Notes under the pieces: generated by a model
What the model was told of the DNA's origin: nothing
What the model saw: the letters and a program-made list of their open reading frames with translations, nothing else
The model's database searches: none
Shown here: positions 8,104 through 19,745 of the stretch, piece after piece
How positions within the stretch are numbered: the first letter of the stretch is position 1
Layout: every line of letters starts with the position of its first letter
DNA from: an uncultured Massilia sp.
GTDB taxonomy: Bacteria; Pseudomonadota; Gammaproteobacteria; Burkholderiales; Burkholderiaceae
Length of the DNA: 25,241 nucleotides
Assembly (NCBI GenBank): GCA_946481275.1
Contig: CAMLMV010000068.1
Span: 1-25,241, forward strand
Direction: 5' to 3'
Position numbers and translations under genes: made by a program

Positions 8104-8158
8104 CTAAAAATCGTGCGCGCCCGCCCTTCCGCTCTTCTCAATCGAGGATTCCTAGTCA

Positions 8159-11100
8159 ATGAATAACATGACCGACATGGCTGAACAGCTCGATGTCAAG
8201 CTGCTGCTGTCCACGCTGATGGCGCTGAAAAAAGGCGACTTCTCGGTACGCATGCCGTCCGACTGGACTGGCGTGTCCGGCAAGATCGCGGATACCCTGA
8301 ACGACATCATCGAGACCAAGGAAAAGATGGTCGAGGCGGTCACCGAGGTGTCGCGCGTCGTCGGCCGCGAAGGCCATTTGACGCAGCGCGCCTCCGTGCC
8401 GGGCGTCGTGGGCGGCTGGTCGACCATCATCAGCTCGGTCAATACGCTGATCGACGACCTCGTGCGTCCGACGACGGAAATGGCGCGCGTCATCGGCGCC
8501 GTCGCGAAAGGCGACCTGTCGCAGACGATGGCGCTGGAAGTGGACGGCCATCCGCTGAAGGGCCAGTACCTGCGCGCGGCGACCACCGCGAACACGATGG
8601 TGGAACAGCTGTCGTCGTTCTCGTCCGAGGTGACGCGCGTGGCGAGGGAGGTCGGTACGGAAGGCAAGCTGGGCGGCCAGGCCTACGTTCCCGGCGTCGC
8701 GGGCACGTGGAAGGACTTGACGGACTCCGTGAACTCGATGGCGGGTAACCTGACCTCGCAGGTGCGTAACATCGCGGAGGTGACCACCGCCGTGGCGAAC
8801 GGCGACTTGTCGAAGAAGATCACGGTGGACGTGCGCGGCGAGATCCTGCAGTTGAAGGACACGATCAACGTGATGGTGGACCAGCTCCGCTCCTTCGCGT
8901 CCGAGGTGACCCGCGTCGCGCGGGAGGTCGGCACGGAAGGCAAGCTCGGTGGCCAGGCGTACGTGCCCGGCGTCGCGGGCACGTGGAAGGACTTGACCGA
9001 CAACGTGAACTTCATGGCGTCGAACCTCACGGGCCAGGTGCGTAACATCGCGGCGGTGACGACCGCGGTGGCGAACGGCGACCTCGGTAAAAAGATCACC
9101 GTGGACGTGAAGGGCGAGATTCTGGAGCTTAAAAACACCATCAACGTGATGGTGGACCAGCTGTCCTCGTTCGCATCGGAGGTGACCCGCGTCGCGAGGG
9201 AGGTCGGTACGGAAGGCAAGCTGGGCGGCCAGGCAATGGTGAAAGGCGTCGCGGGCACGTGGAAGGACTTGACGGACTCCGTGAACTCGATGGCGGGTAA
9301 CCTCACGGGCCAGGTGCGTAACATCGCGGACGTGACGACCGCCGTCGCGAACGGCGACCTGTCGAAGAAGATCACGGTGGACGTGAAGGGCGAGATTCTC
9401 GAACTGAAGAACACCATCAACGTGATGGTCGACCAGCTGAACTCCTTCGCGTCCGAGGTGACGCGCGTGGCCCGCGAAGTGGGTACCGAGGGCAAGCTGG
9501 GCGGCCAGGCGAACGTGCCGGGTGTCGCGGGTACGTGGAAAGACCTGACGGACGGCGTGAACTCGATGGCGGGTAACCTGACGGCGCAGGTGCGTAACAT
9601 CGCGGACGTGACGACCGCCGTGGCGAACGGCGACCTGTCCAAGAAGATCACGGTGGACGTGAAGGGCGAGATTCTCGAACTGAAGAACACCATCAACGTG
9701 ATGGTGGACCAGCTGTCCTCGTTCGCCTCCGAAGTGACCCGCGTGGCGCGCGAGGTGGGCACGGAAGGCAAGCTGGGTGGCCAGGCCTACGTGCCGGGTG
9801 TCGGCGGTACCTGGAAAGACTTGACGGACAACGTGAACTTCATGGCGTCGAACCTGACGGGCCAGGTGCGTAACATCGCGGCGGTGACCACCGCCGTGGC
9901 GCGCGGCGACCTTTCCAAGAAGATCACGGTGGACGTGAAGGGCGAGATTCTCGAACTGAAAGACACCATCAACGTGATGGTGGACCAGCTGTCCTCGTTC
10001 GCCTCCGAGGTGACCCGCGTGGCGCGCGAGGTGGGCACCGAGGGCAAGCTGGGCGGCCAGGCCAACGTGTCCGGCGTCGCGGGTACGTGGAAGGACTTGA
10101 CGGAGAACGTCAACCAGCTGGCGGCAAACCTCACGAACCAGATGCGCGCGATCGGTGAAGTGGCAACGGCGGTGACGCGCGGCGACCTCTCGCGTTCCAT
10201 CCAGGTGGAAGCGCGCGGCGAGGTGTCCTACCTGAAGGACAACATCAACGAGATGATCCGCAACCTGAAGGAGACGACGCAAAAGAACGCGCAGCAGGAC
10301 TGGCTGAAGACCAACCTGGCGCGCTTTACCCGACTGCTGCAGGGCCAGCGCGACCTGCAGGCCGTGACGAAGCTGATCCTGTCCGAACTGGCACCGCTCG
10401 TCTCGGCGCACCACGGCGTGTTCTACATGATGGATTCGCAGGAAGCCGACGCGCGGCTGCGCATGATCGCGTCGTACGGCTACCGTTCGAGCAGAAAACT
10501 GCCGACGTCGTTCCTGCCGGGCGAAGGCCTCGTGGGCCAGTGCGCGCTGGAGAAGACCCGCATCTGGCTGACGGACGTCCCGCGCGACTACATCGTCGTG
10601 TCGTCCGGCCTCGGGTCCGCGCCGCCGACCAACATCGTCGTGCTGCCGATCCTGTTCGAACAGCAGGTCAAGGCCGTCATCGAGATCGCGTCGCTGGACC
10701 GCTTCACGGAAACCCACCTCTCCTTCCTCGACCAGCTGATGGAATCGATCGGCGTCGTGCTGAACACGATCGAGGCGAACAGCCGGACGGAATCGCTGCT
10801 GACCCAGTCGCAGTCGCTGGCGCAGGAACTGCAGCAGACGAACCAGGAGCTGGCGGAAAAGGCGCGCCTGCTGTCCGAGCAGAACATCGAGGTGGAACGC
10901 AAGAACCGCGAGGTGGAACAGGCGAAGCTGGCGCTGGAAGAAAAGGCGACCCAGCTGGCGCTGTCGTCGAAATATAAATCCGAGTTCCTGGCCAATATGT
11001 CGCACGAGCTGCGGACGCCTTTGAACTCGCTGCTGATCCTCGCGCAGCAGCTGTCCGACAACCCGGAGGGCAACCTGTCGTCCAAGCAGGTGGAATTCGC

Positions 11101-13072
11101 GAAGACGATCCACGGCTCCGGCTCCGACCTGCTGACGCTCATTAACGACATTCTCGACCTGTCGAAGATCGAGTCCGGTACCGTCACGCTGGACGTGTCG
11201 GAATACCGCTTCTCGAACCTGCGCAACTACGTGGACCGCACGTTCCGCCACATGGCCGAGGCGAAGCACCTCGGTTTCGCCGTGGAGCTGGCGGAGAACC
11301 TGCCGACCGCCGTCATGACCGACACGACGCGCCTGCAGCAGGTCCTGAAAAACCTGCTGTCGAACGCGTTCAAGTTCACCAGCCACGGCAACGTGTCGCT
11401 GACGATCAGCCTCGTGACGAGCGGCTGGACGGCCGACCATCCGCACCTGCTGCATGCGGACGCCGTGCTGGCGTTCTCCGTGCGCGACACCGGCGTGGGC
11501 ATCCCGGCCGACAAGCTGCAGCTGATCTTCGAAGCGTTCCAGCAGGCCGACGGCTCCACCGCCCGCAAGTACGGCGGCACGGGCCTGGGCCTGTCGATCT
11601 CGCGCGAACTGGCGCGCCTGCTGGGCGGCGAAATCCGCGTGGAATCCACCGTCAACATCGGCTCCACGTTTACCCTGTACCTGCCGTACAACCGCGCGGG
11701 CTTCATCAACTACGAGCAGACCCGCCAGCCGCAACCGGCGCGCCTCGCCCCGCCGCAGCCGCAACCGTCGGCCGCCCCGGCACCGACCATGCTGCTGGAA
11801 GTGGAACCCGAAGCAGTCACCAGCGTCACCCTGCCCGATCCGTCCGGCAGCCTCGTCGAATACGCGACCATGCTGGACGACCGCGGGCTGATCGTGCCGG
11901 GCGACCCGTCCGTGCTGATCGTCGAGGACGACGAGCGCTTCGCCAAGACGCTGCTTGAATTCGCCCGCGAAAAGAACTTCAAGGGCATCGTCACGCACCG
12001 CGGCGATTCCGCGCTGTCGCTGGCGCGCGACTACCTGCCGTCCGCGATCCTGCTCGACATCGACCTGCCCGACATCGACGGCTTCACGGTGCTCGACCGC
12101 CTGAAACGCGATCCGAGCACGCGCCACATCCCGGTGCACGTGATGTCGTCGCTGCGCGAGCGCGAGCGCGCGCTGCGCCAGGGCGCCATCTCGTACATCA
12201 ACAAGCCCGTGAGCCGCGACATGCTGCAGGAGGAATTCAAGCGCATCCAGAAATTCCTCATGGGCGGCAAGCGGAGCCTCCTCGTCGTCGAGGACGACAT
12301 GGCGCAGCGCGAATCGATCGTGGGCCTGATCGGCGATTCCGACGTGCGCATCGTGACGGCGGAAGACGGCAAGGCCGCGCTGGAAGCGCTGGCGCAGCAG
12401 CACTTCGACTGCATGGTGCTGGACCTCACGCTGCCCGACATCTCCGGCTTCGACCTGCTCGACCAGATCGGCAAGCAGCAGGCCTTGCGCGACCTGCCGA
12501 TCGTGATCTACACGGCGCAGGAACTGTCGCGCAAGGAGGTCACGAAGCTGAAGCGCTACGCCAAGACCATCGTCGTCAAGGATGCGCGCTCGCCGGAACG
12601 CCTGCTGGACGAGACGGCGCTGTTCCTGCACCGCTCGCAGGCCAGCCTGCCGGAGACGCAGCGCCGCATGCTGGAAGAGATCCACGCGGCGGACGGCGGC
12701 CTCGCGGGACGCAAGGTGCTGATCGTCGACGACGACCTGCGCAACATCTTCGCGCTGTCGTCGCTGCTGGAGCGCCAGCAGATGCAGGTGCTGTTCGCCG
12801 AGAACGGCCGCGACGGCATCGAGGTGCTGGAAAAGGACCCGACCATCGAGATCGTCCTCATGGACATCATGATGCCGGAGATGGACGGCTACGACACGAT
12901 GCGCGCCATCCGCCGCATCCCGAAGTTCAAGTCGCTGCCGATCATCACGCTGACCGCGAAGGCGATGAAGGGTGACCGCGACAAGTGCATCGCCGCGGGT
13001 GCGTCCGACTACATCACCAAGCCGGTCGACGTGGCCCAGCTGTTGTCGATGATGCGGGTCTGGTTGCACTGA
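8159..13072 (+). CDS. Poly-HAMP soluble hybrid histidine kinase (HAMP array-GAF-HisKA-HATPase-REC-REC-REC)
   Basis: This 1637-residue protein has no signal peptide or membrane segment. Residues about 15-700 are a HAMP array: a divergent N-terminal unit (from about 62) and six 92-residue units starting at residue 156 with [24 protein letters not shown]-like domain follows (about 720-875), then a coiled coil (about 877-945) and HisKA with H949 in SHELRTP. HATPase_c carries [15 protein letters not shown] and GGTGLGL. Three receivers end the protein, with D1300 ([12 protein letters not shown]), D1422 ([11 protein letters not shown]) and D1569 ([12 protein letters not shown]). The repeat type is that of fungal group III kinases (Nik1/Os-1), which sense osmotic stress; the bacterial signal is unknown. 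GAGGA at 8144-8148 supports the start, with ten-base spacing; another ATG lies three codons further on. The stop overlaps the next gene's ATG (TGATG), so the CheR-like protein is probably made in step with it. Confidence 0.93.
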   Translation: MNNMTDMAEQLDVKLLLSTLMALKKGDFSVRMPSDWTGVSGKIADTLNDIIETKEKMVEAVTEVSRVVGREGHLTQRASVPGVVGGWSTIISSVNTLIDDLVRPTTEMARVIGAVAKGDLSQTMALEVDGHPLKGQYLRAATTANTMVEQLSSFSSEVTRVAREVGTEGKLGGQAYVPGVAGTWKDLTDSVNSMAGNLTSQVRNIAEVTTAVANGDLSKKITVDVRGEILQLKDTINVMVDQLRSFASEVTRVAREVGTEGKLGGQAYVPGVAGTWKDLTDNVNFMASNLTGQVRNIAAVTTAVANGDLGKKITVDVKGEILELKNTINVMVDQLSSFASEVTRVAREVGTEGKLGGQAMVKGVAGTWKDLTDSVNSMAGNLTGQVRNIADVTTAVANGDLSKKITVDVKGEILELKNTINVMVDQLNSFASEVTRVAREVGTEGKLGGQANVPGVAGTWKDLTDGVNSMAGNLTAQVRNIADVTTAVANGDLSKKITVDVKGEILELKNTINVMVDQLSSFASEVTRVAREVGTEGKLGGQAYVPGVGGTWKDLTDNVNFMASNLTGQVRNIAAVTTAVARGDLSKKITVDVKGEILELKDTINVMVDQLSSFASEVTRVAREVGTEGKLGGQANVSGVAGTWKDLTENVNQLAANLTNQMRAIGEVATAVTRGDLSRSIQVEARGEVSYLKDNINEMIRNLKETTQKNAQQDWLKTNLARFTRLLQGQRDLQAVTKLILSELAPLVSAHHGVFYMMDSQEADARLRMIASYGYRSSRKLPTSFLPGEGLVGQCALEKTRIWLTDVPRDYIVVSSGLGSAPPTNIVVLPILFEQQVKAVIEIASLDRFTETHLSFLDQLMESIGVVLNTIEANSRTESLLTQSQSLAQELQQTNQELAEKARLLSEQNIEVERKNREVEQAKLALEEKATQLALSSKYKSEFLANMSHELRTPLNSLLILAQQLSDNPEGNLSSKQVEFAKTIHGSGSDLLTLINDILDLSKIESGTVTLDVSEYRFSNLRNYVDRTFRHMAEAKHLGFAVELAENLPTAVMTDTTRLQQVLKNLLSNAFKFTSHGNVSLTISLVTSGWTADHPHLLHADAVLAFSVRDTGVGIPADKLQLIFEAFQQADGSTARKYGGTGLGLSISRELARLLGGEIRVESTVNIGSTFTLYLPYNRAGFINYEQTRQPQPARLAPPQPQPSAAPAPTMLLEVEPEAVTSVTLPDPSGSLVEYATMLDDRGLIVPGDPSVLIVEDDERFAKTLLEFAREKNFKGIVTHRGDSALSLARDYLPSAILLDIDLPDIDGFTVLDRLKRDPSTRHIPVHVMSSLRERERALRQGAISYINKPVSRDMLQEEFKRIQKFLMGGKRSLLVVEDDMAQRESIVGLIGDSDVRIVTAEDGKAALEALAQQHFDCMVLDLTLPDISGFDLLDQIGKQQALRDLPIVIYTAQELSRKEVTKLKRYAKTIVVKDARSPERLLDETALFLHRSQASLPETQRRMLEEIHAADGGLAGRKVLIVDDDLRNIFALSSLLERQQMQVLFAENGRDGIEVLEKDPTIEIVLMDIMMPEMDGYDTMRAIRRIPKFKSLPIITLTAKAMKGDRDKCIAAGASDYITKPVDVAQLLSMMRVWLH
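8624..10279 (+). repeat. Six tandem 276-bp coding repeats (HAMP units)
   Basis: Units start at 8624, 8900, 9176, 9452, 9728 and 10004, each exactly 276 bp (92 codons). Units 1-5 are nearly identical over long stretches; unit 6 diverges in its second half. A degenerate 282-bp unit precedes them at 8342. The strict length and high DNA similarity point to recent duplication or gene conversion. Confidence 0.9.
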
Positions 13073-13926
13073 TGACGTCCGTATCGAACACCTGGACCGG
13101 CCTCGCGGCCGGGCTGGCGGTCGAGGAGCTGGAAACGGAGCTGCTGCTGGAGGCCCTGTTCCAGCGCTACGGCCACGAGTTCCGCGGCTATGACCGGGCG
13201 TACCTGCGCCGCCGGCTGGCCGACGCCATGCGCGCGCATGGCGCCGTCACCTTGTCCGGGCTGCAGGAAAAGGTATTGCACGCCGCGGGCGCGGCATCCG
13301 CGCTGCTGCGCACGCTGGCACCGCAACCCGTCGACCTGTTCGAGAACCCGGGCCACACGCAGCGCCTGCGGAGCGTGCTGGCGCCGTCGCTGCGCGCGTG
13401 GCCCGTGCCGCGTGTATGGCTGGCGGAATGCGCGGGCGTCGGCGAAGCGTGGGGTCTCGCCATCGTGCTGGCGGAAGAAGGCGTGCTGGGCAAGCTGGAC
13501 ATCCACGCGACGCTCGCCAACGAGGAACTCGTGGCCGAGATGCAGGACGCGTGGCTGCCCGTGGCCGAGCTGGATGCCGCGCAGACCCGTTATGCGGCCA
13601 GCGGCGGCCATGCCGCGCTGTCGACGTACTTCGAAGTGCGCGACGGCCAGGCGCGCCTGCAGCCGCAGCTGCGCCGGCGCATCACGTGGTCGCAGTACAG
13701 CCTCGTGACGGATGCGTCGTTCAACGAATTCCAGGCGATCCTGTGCTGCGGCGCGCTGTCCGACTTCGGGCCCGTGCTGCGCCAGCGCGTGCTGCGGCTG
13801 TTCCACGACAGCCTCGCGCGCTTCGGCGTGCTGTGCCTCGATCGGCCGCTGGCCGTGTCGGATGCGTATGCGGGCACGTACCAGGCGTTCGAGGGGGATC
13901 GTCCCTGGTACAAGCGCGTGGGGTGA
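13072..13926 (+). CDS. CheR-like protein with degenerate methyltransferase motifs
   Basis: The 284-residue product aligns in order with CheR, which methylates chemoreceptor glutamates using S-adenosylmethionine. The N-terminal helical domain is recognisable (LLLEALFQRYGHEFRGYDRA, then YLRRRL). The signature positions are changed. VDLFENP replaces the T-x-FFRDP loop, AECAGVGEAWGLAI (118-131) replaces the A-G-C-S-T-G-E-E-P-Y-S cofactor loop, HATLANEE (145-152) lacks the ATDI aspartate, and ILCCGALSDF (223-232) replaces CRNVLIYF. I infer loss of catalysis, perhaps with retained binding to the partner kinase. Length is normal and the frame is intact, so it is not a decayed gene. The start codon overlaps the kinase stop by one base (TGATG). 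Active CheR proteins often sit beside hybrid kinases together with CheB, which is absent here. Confidence 0.75.
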   Translation: MTSVSNTWTGLAAGLAVEELETELLLEALFQRYGHEFRGYDRAYLRRRLADAMRAHGAVTLSGLQEKVLHAAGAASALLRTLAPQPVDLFENPGHTQRLRSVLAPSLRAWPVPRVWLAECAGVGEAWGLAIVLAEEGVLGKLDIHATLANEELVAEMQDAWLPVAELDAAQTRYAASGGHAALSTYFEVRDGQARLQPQLRRRITWSQYSLVTDASFNEFQAILCCGALSDFGPVLRQRVLRLFHDSLARFGVLCLDRPLAVSDAYAGTYQAFEGDRPWYKRVG

Positions 13927-14550
13927 TCACACCGCCTGCGCACTGGGGCGCTGCGCGATCCGGTCGCGCCACGCCTGCAGATTCGCCAGGCCCTCGTCCG
14001 AGGGCCTGAACTTCATCAACCCGCGCGCAAACTCCAGCGCGCAGAACGCCGTGATGTCGGCGATCGTGAAGCGCTCGCCCACGACGTAGTCGCGGTCCGC
14101 GAGCACGCCATCCAGCCAGCGCGCCGTCTCGCGCATCCTGACGCCCTGCGCCGCGCCGAACTCGCCGAACTGCGGCTGCTCCAGCGGCGCGAGGCCCGGA
14201 TGCGTGTGGCGCACGCAGTTGGCGATGCGCAGGAACAGCTGCAGCTCGCAGCGGCGGTCCATCATCTCGATGAACGCGCGTTCCTCGAAGTCCTCGCCCA
14301 TCAGGTTCGGATTCGGGTAGACGCCCTCCAGGTACGTGCAGATGGCGCGCGTCTCGGCCAAGGTGCGGCCGTCGGGCAGTTCCAGCACCGGCACCTGGGC
14401 CATCGGGTTCAGCGCCGCGAACGCCTCGCTGCGGTGCTCGGCCTTGCCCAGGTCGATCTGCACCGTGGCGATGTCCGTGATGCCCTTCTCGGCCATGAAC
14501 ATCAGGACGCGGCGCGGGTTCGGCGCGCGGGTGCTCGTGTACAGTTTCAT
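13927..14550 (-). CDS. Glutathione S-transferase family protein
   Basis: This 207-residue protein has the thioredoxin-like N-terminal domain, with MKLYTSTRAPNPRRVLMFMA, the cis-proline MAQVPVLEL and the glutathione-contacting ETRAICTYLE. An all-helical C-terminal domain follows, with the FTIADITAF N-capping motif near residue 160. The N-terminal Ser/Thr (S6/T7) is the likely activating residue. Such enzymes conjugate or reduce electrophiles with glutathione in the cytosol; the substrate cannot be told. GAGGAG lies about six bases before the ATG at 14548-14550. A TATGAT -10 candidate is at 14580-14585 on the minus strand. Its stop (13927-13929) touches the stop of the CheR-like gene with no base between them, and no terminator is visible. 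Confidence 0.93.
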   Translation of the reverse strand: MKLYTSTRAPNPRRVLMFMAEKGITDIATVQIDLGKAEHRSEAFAALNPMAQVPVLELPDGRTLAETRAICTYLEGVYPNPNLMGEDFEERAFIEMMDRRCELQLFLRIANCVRHTHPGLAPLEQPQFGEFGAAQGVRMRETARWLDGVLADRDYVVGERFTIADITAFCALEFARGLMKFRPSDEGLANLQAWRDRIAQRPSAQAV

Positions 14551-14608
14551 GCTGGTCTCCTCGTTCGTTATCGCCGCCGATCATAGCGCATCCTGTCCAC
14601 TTGCTCAT

Positions 14609-14638
14609 TTGACAGCGTGCGCCCTTTGACCGTAGATT
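14609..14638 (+). promoter_or_regulatory. Candidate promoter of the M1 peptidase
   Basis: TTGACA (14609-14614) and TAGATT (14633-14638) are 18 bp apart. The perfect -35 lies about 95 bp before the ATG. Confidence 0.4.
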
Positions 14639-14707
14639 GCCGGCTTGGCCGCGCGCGTCCATCCGACATCACGCGCGGCTCCGACATACATACACGACAG
14701 GATTTCC

Positions 14708-17388
<2,681 letters not shown>

Positions 17389-17398
<10 letters not shown>

Positions 17399-17414
17399 GG
17401 CCGGCTACTGCGCG
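17389..17414. terminator. Bidirectional hairpin spanning both stop codons (M1 peptidase / glpD)
   Basis: CGCGCAGTA (17389-17397) and TACTGCGCG (17406-17414) are perfect 9-bp arms around an 8-base loop. The TAA of the peptidase and the TAG of glpD lie at the stem/loop junctions. It has no T-run on either side, so any terminator action would be atypical or bidirectional. Confidence 0.5.
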
Positions 17415-18952
17415 GCGACCGTCCCACGGCGCCGCGCGGTCAGCCACGCATCGAGCCGCTGCGCCGCGCCCGGCGCCACGTGCAGTCCCAGTTTCGTGCG
17501 GCGCCACAGGATGTCGTCGGCGCACGTGGCCCACTCCTGGCGCACGAGGTAGTCGGCCTCGACCTCGTACAGGCCCGGTACGATTTCCGCGCCCAGGTCG
17601 GTGCGGGTGCGGCAATGGGACAGCAGCGCGGACAGCCGCGTGCCATAGCTGCGGGCATAGCGCGCCAGCAGGTCTTCCGGCAGCCAGGAAAACTGCTGGC
17701 GGCGCGTGCGCACCCACGCGTCGTATTCCAGCACGGCGCGCGCGACCGGCTCCTTGCCGTACAGGTCGCCGCCCGGCAGGCAGGCGTGCGCCGTCCACGC
17801 CGGGACGTGGCGCCCCAGCACTGGGCCCATCCAGTCGACGGCCTGTTCCGCGAGCTTGCGGAACGTGGTCACCTTGCCTCCGAACACGGACAGCAGCGGC
17901 GCGCCGCCGGCCGTGTCGTGCTCGAAGCGGTAGTCGCGGCTGGCGGACGAGGCGCTGCCGCCATGGTCCCCGATCAACGGGCGCACGCCCGCATAACTCC
18001 ACACGACCTCGTCGGGCACGACGCGGCGTTCGAAGCAGCGGTTCACGGCATCGCACAGGTAGGCCGTCTCCGCGGGGCTGATGGCGACGCGGTCGGCGTC
18101 CTGCCCATCGTAGTCGACGTCGGTCGTGCCCACCAGCGTGAACGCGCCCTCGTACGGCAGCGCGAACACGATGCGCCCGTCCGGCTGCTGCAGCAGGAAC
18201 GCCTGGTCGCCGTCGACCAGGCGCGGCACGACGATGTGGCTGCCCTTCACGAGCCGCAGCGGACGCGCCGGCCCGGCGCCCGCCGCCTGCAGGAAGCTGC
18301 CCGCCCATGGTCCGGCCGCGTTCACGAGGCAGCGCGCGTGGACGTGGACGGTGCCGTCCGGCCCCTCCAGGTCGGCCTCCCAGCGCGTCGCGCCGCGCCG
18401 CACCCGTGCGCAGCGCGTGCGCGTGAGGATCGTCGCGCCCCGTTCGCGCGCATCGAGCGCCGCCAGCACGACGAGGCGCGCATCGTCGACCCATGCATCG
18501 GAATACGCGAACGCCCGCGTGAAGCGGCGCTGCAGCGCGGCACCGGCCGGATGACTCCGCAACGCGACCGTGCTTGATGCCGGCAGGAAGTCGCGCCGGG
18601 CCAGGTGGTCGTACAGGAACAGGCCGGTGCGGATCATCCATGCGGGCCGCTGGCCCGCCGCATGGGGCATCAGGAAGCGCAGCGGGCGGATGATGTGCGG
18701 CGCGCTCTTGAGCAGCACTTCGCGCTCCGCGAGCGCCTTGCGCACGAGCCCGAAATGGTATTGCTCCAGATAACGCAGGCCACCATGGATCAGCTTGCTG
18801 GACGCGGACGACGTGTGCTGGGCGAGGTCGTCCTTTTCGCACAGGACGACACGCAGGCCGCGCCCGGCCGCGTCGCGCGCGATGCCGGCGCCGTTGATGC
18901 CGCCGCCCACGACGAGGACGTCGCACTCGATTCGTTTGCCGTGTTCACCCAT
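17405..18952 (-). CDS. glpD: Glycerol-3-phosphate dehydrogenase (FAD-dependent, aerobic)
   Basis: This 515-residue protein oxidises sn-glycerol 3-phosphate to dihydroxyacetone phosphate at the inner membrane and feeds electrons to quinone. Residues about 10-40 carry the FAD-binding Rossmann motif VVGGGINGAGIARDAAGRG. SSKLIHGGLRYLE follows (about 50-62), then LVNAAGPWAG, VGTTDVDYDG and FGGKVTTFRKLAE, all hallmarks of GlpD; the C-terminal helical domain is complete. The length matches the family (about 500-530). The ATG at 18950-18952 has only a weak GGAA upstream, and a strong hairpin lies in its leader. No glpF, glpK or glpR neighbour is present, so the glycerol pathway genes must be elsewhere. 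It converges with the M1 peptidase. Confidence 0.96.
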   Translation of the reverse strand: MGEHGKRIECDVLVVGGGINGAGIARDAAGRGLRVVLCEKDDLAQHTSSASSKLIHGGLRYLEQYHFGLVRKALAEREVLLKSAPHIIRPLRFLMPHAAGQRPAWMIRTGLFLYDHLARRDFLPASSTVALRSHPAGAALQRRFTRAFAYSDAWVDDARLVVLAALDARERGATILTRTRCARVRRGATRWEADLEGPDGTVHVHARCLVNAAGPWAGSFLQAAGAGPARPLRLVKGSHIVVPRLVDGDQAFLLQQPDGRIVFALPYEGAFTLVGTTDVDYDGQDADRVAISPAETAYLCDAVNRCFERRVVPDEVVWSYAGVRPLIGDHGGSASSASRDYRFEHDTAGGAPLLSVFGGKVTTFRKLAEQAVDWMGPVLGRHVPAWTAHACLPGGDLYGKEPVARAVLEYDAWVRTRRQQFSWLPEDLLARYARSYGTRLSALLSHCRTRTDLGAEIVPGLYEVEADYLVRQEWATCADDILWRRTKLGLHVAPGAAQRLDAWLTARRRGTVAAQ

Positions 18953-18970
18953 GAAGCACCATTCCGGATC

Positions 18971-18988
18971 GCCGGGCCCCCGCCCGGC
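18971..18988 (-). promoter_or_regulatory. GC-rich inverted repeat in the glpD leader
   Basis: GCCGGGC-CCCC-GCCCGGC has perfect 7-bp arms and lies 18 bp upstream of the glpD ATG. TAGAGT at 18997-19002 (minus) is a possible -10 just upstream. The repeat may act as a leader hairpin or operator. Confidence 0.35.
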
Positions 18989-19066
18989 CGCAGCCTACTC
19001 TACACCGCGAACGGCGCCCTGTGTTCGGCCACGTCAATCCGGCCGGGGTCGGCCCGCGCGGTTGTG

Positions 19067-19105
19067 TAGAATCAGGCCATGTCCACCGTTTCACGCCACC
19101 GCTGA
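19067..19105 (+). promoter_or_regulatory. TAGAAT -10 and eight-codon leader ORF before the HD gene
   Basis: TAGAAT (19067-19072) is followed six bases later by ATG 19079. That ATG opens a short frame, MSTVSRHR, ending at TGA 19103-19105. The HD gene ATG follows one base later. Transcription starting near 19079 would give a nearly leaderless message whose mini-ORF could feed ribosomes to the HD gene. Confidence 0.35.
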
Positions 19106-19106
19106 C

Positions 19107-19745
19107 ATGGCGCCCGATATGCGCGCCTGGGTCCGCATGCCGTCCGGCAAGCGCCTCGACCTGCTGAATCCGACGCCGTTCGACTGGGACGACAGCGACC
19201 TCGCCCTCGGCCTCGCGCGCACCTACCGCTGGGGCGGACATTCCGCGTGGCCGCTGCCGCTGTCCGTCGCCCAGCACTCGATCGCCGTGATGCTGCTGCG
19301 GCGCGGGGCGTCGCCCACGCCGCTCGCGCCCGTCGTCGAATTGCGGGAACTCCTGCACGACGCCGAGGAAGGCCTGCTCGGCTTCGACGCCGTCTCGCCA
19401 ATCAAGCCGTTTCTCGGCGAAGGTTTCCGCGCCCTCACGCGGCGCCTGGAGCAGGCCGTGTTCCTGCGCTACCGCCTGCCCGCGTGGACGCCGGCCGAGC
19501 ACCAGCTGCACAAGCGCGCCGACCGCCTGGCCGCCGCCAGCGAAGCCGTCCACGTGGCGGGCTGGTCGGAGCAGGAAGTGCGCACGACGCTGAAGATCCG
19601 CTCCGCCGTACTGGACCGGGATCCGCTCGTCGAGGTCTACGGCTGCGCGCCGTGGGAACCGTGGCCGCCGGCGCTCGCCGCGGAGCGCTTCCTGGACGCG
19701 CTGGAACATCTGCAACACCGCATCGACGCAGGGGATGCGGCATGA
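19107..19745 (+). CDS. YfbR-like HD-domain phosphohydrolase
   Basis: The chosen start (ATG 19107) gives 212 residues; ATG 19119 (MRAWVRMPSG) is also possible, and neither has a good ribosome site. The HD metal ligands can be placed: H57 in SVAQHSIAV, H84-D85 in LLHDAEEGLLG, and D139 in HKRADRLAAASEA. The spacing and the phrase AxHS...LxHDAxE...SPIK match YfbR, a 5'-deoxynucleotidase that dephosphorylates dNMPs in the cytosol. The N-terminal part (MPSGKRLDLLNPTPFDWDDS) is typical of a phosphohydrolase branch found in many proteobacteria whose substrate is not settled. Its TGA overlaps the sirtuin ATG (ATGA), so the two are co-translated and probably act in the same process. Confidence 0.85.
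   Translation: MAPDMRAWVRMPSGKRLDLLNPTPFDWDDSDLALGLARTYRWGGHSAWPLPLSVAQHSIAVMLLRRGASPTPLAPVVELRELLHDAEEGLLGFDAVSPIKPFLGEGFRALTRRLEQAVFLRYRLPAWTPAEHQLHKRADRLAAASEAVHVAGWSEQEVRTTLKIRSAVLDRDPLVEVYGCAPWEPWPPALAAERFLDALEHLQHRIDAGDAA

Larger units (their letters stand above)
7765..8158. other. AT-rich divergent regulatory region between luxR and the poly-HAMP kinase
   Basis: These 394 bp contain no credible gene. The base composition is clearly more AT-rich than in the flanking genes. It holds the luxR leader inverted repeat (7786-7803), a short inverted repeat ATCGG/CCGAT at 7880-7897, a possible promoter at 8043-8070, ACAC-AG-GTGT at 8057-8066, and a perfect palindrome at 8090-8103. Confidence 0.7.

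Noticed and set aside
8624..10279. Regular repeats considered as a CRISPR array or satellite
   Set aside because: The units are 276-bp in-frame coding repeats with no spacers.
8156..13069. A 1637-codon open frame on the minus strand across the whole poly-HAMP kinase
   Set aside because: It is an antisense shadow: it mirrors the plus-strand kinase codon for codon, is rich in His, Arg, Gln and Val without any domain, and exists because GC-biased third positions remove stops.
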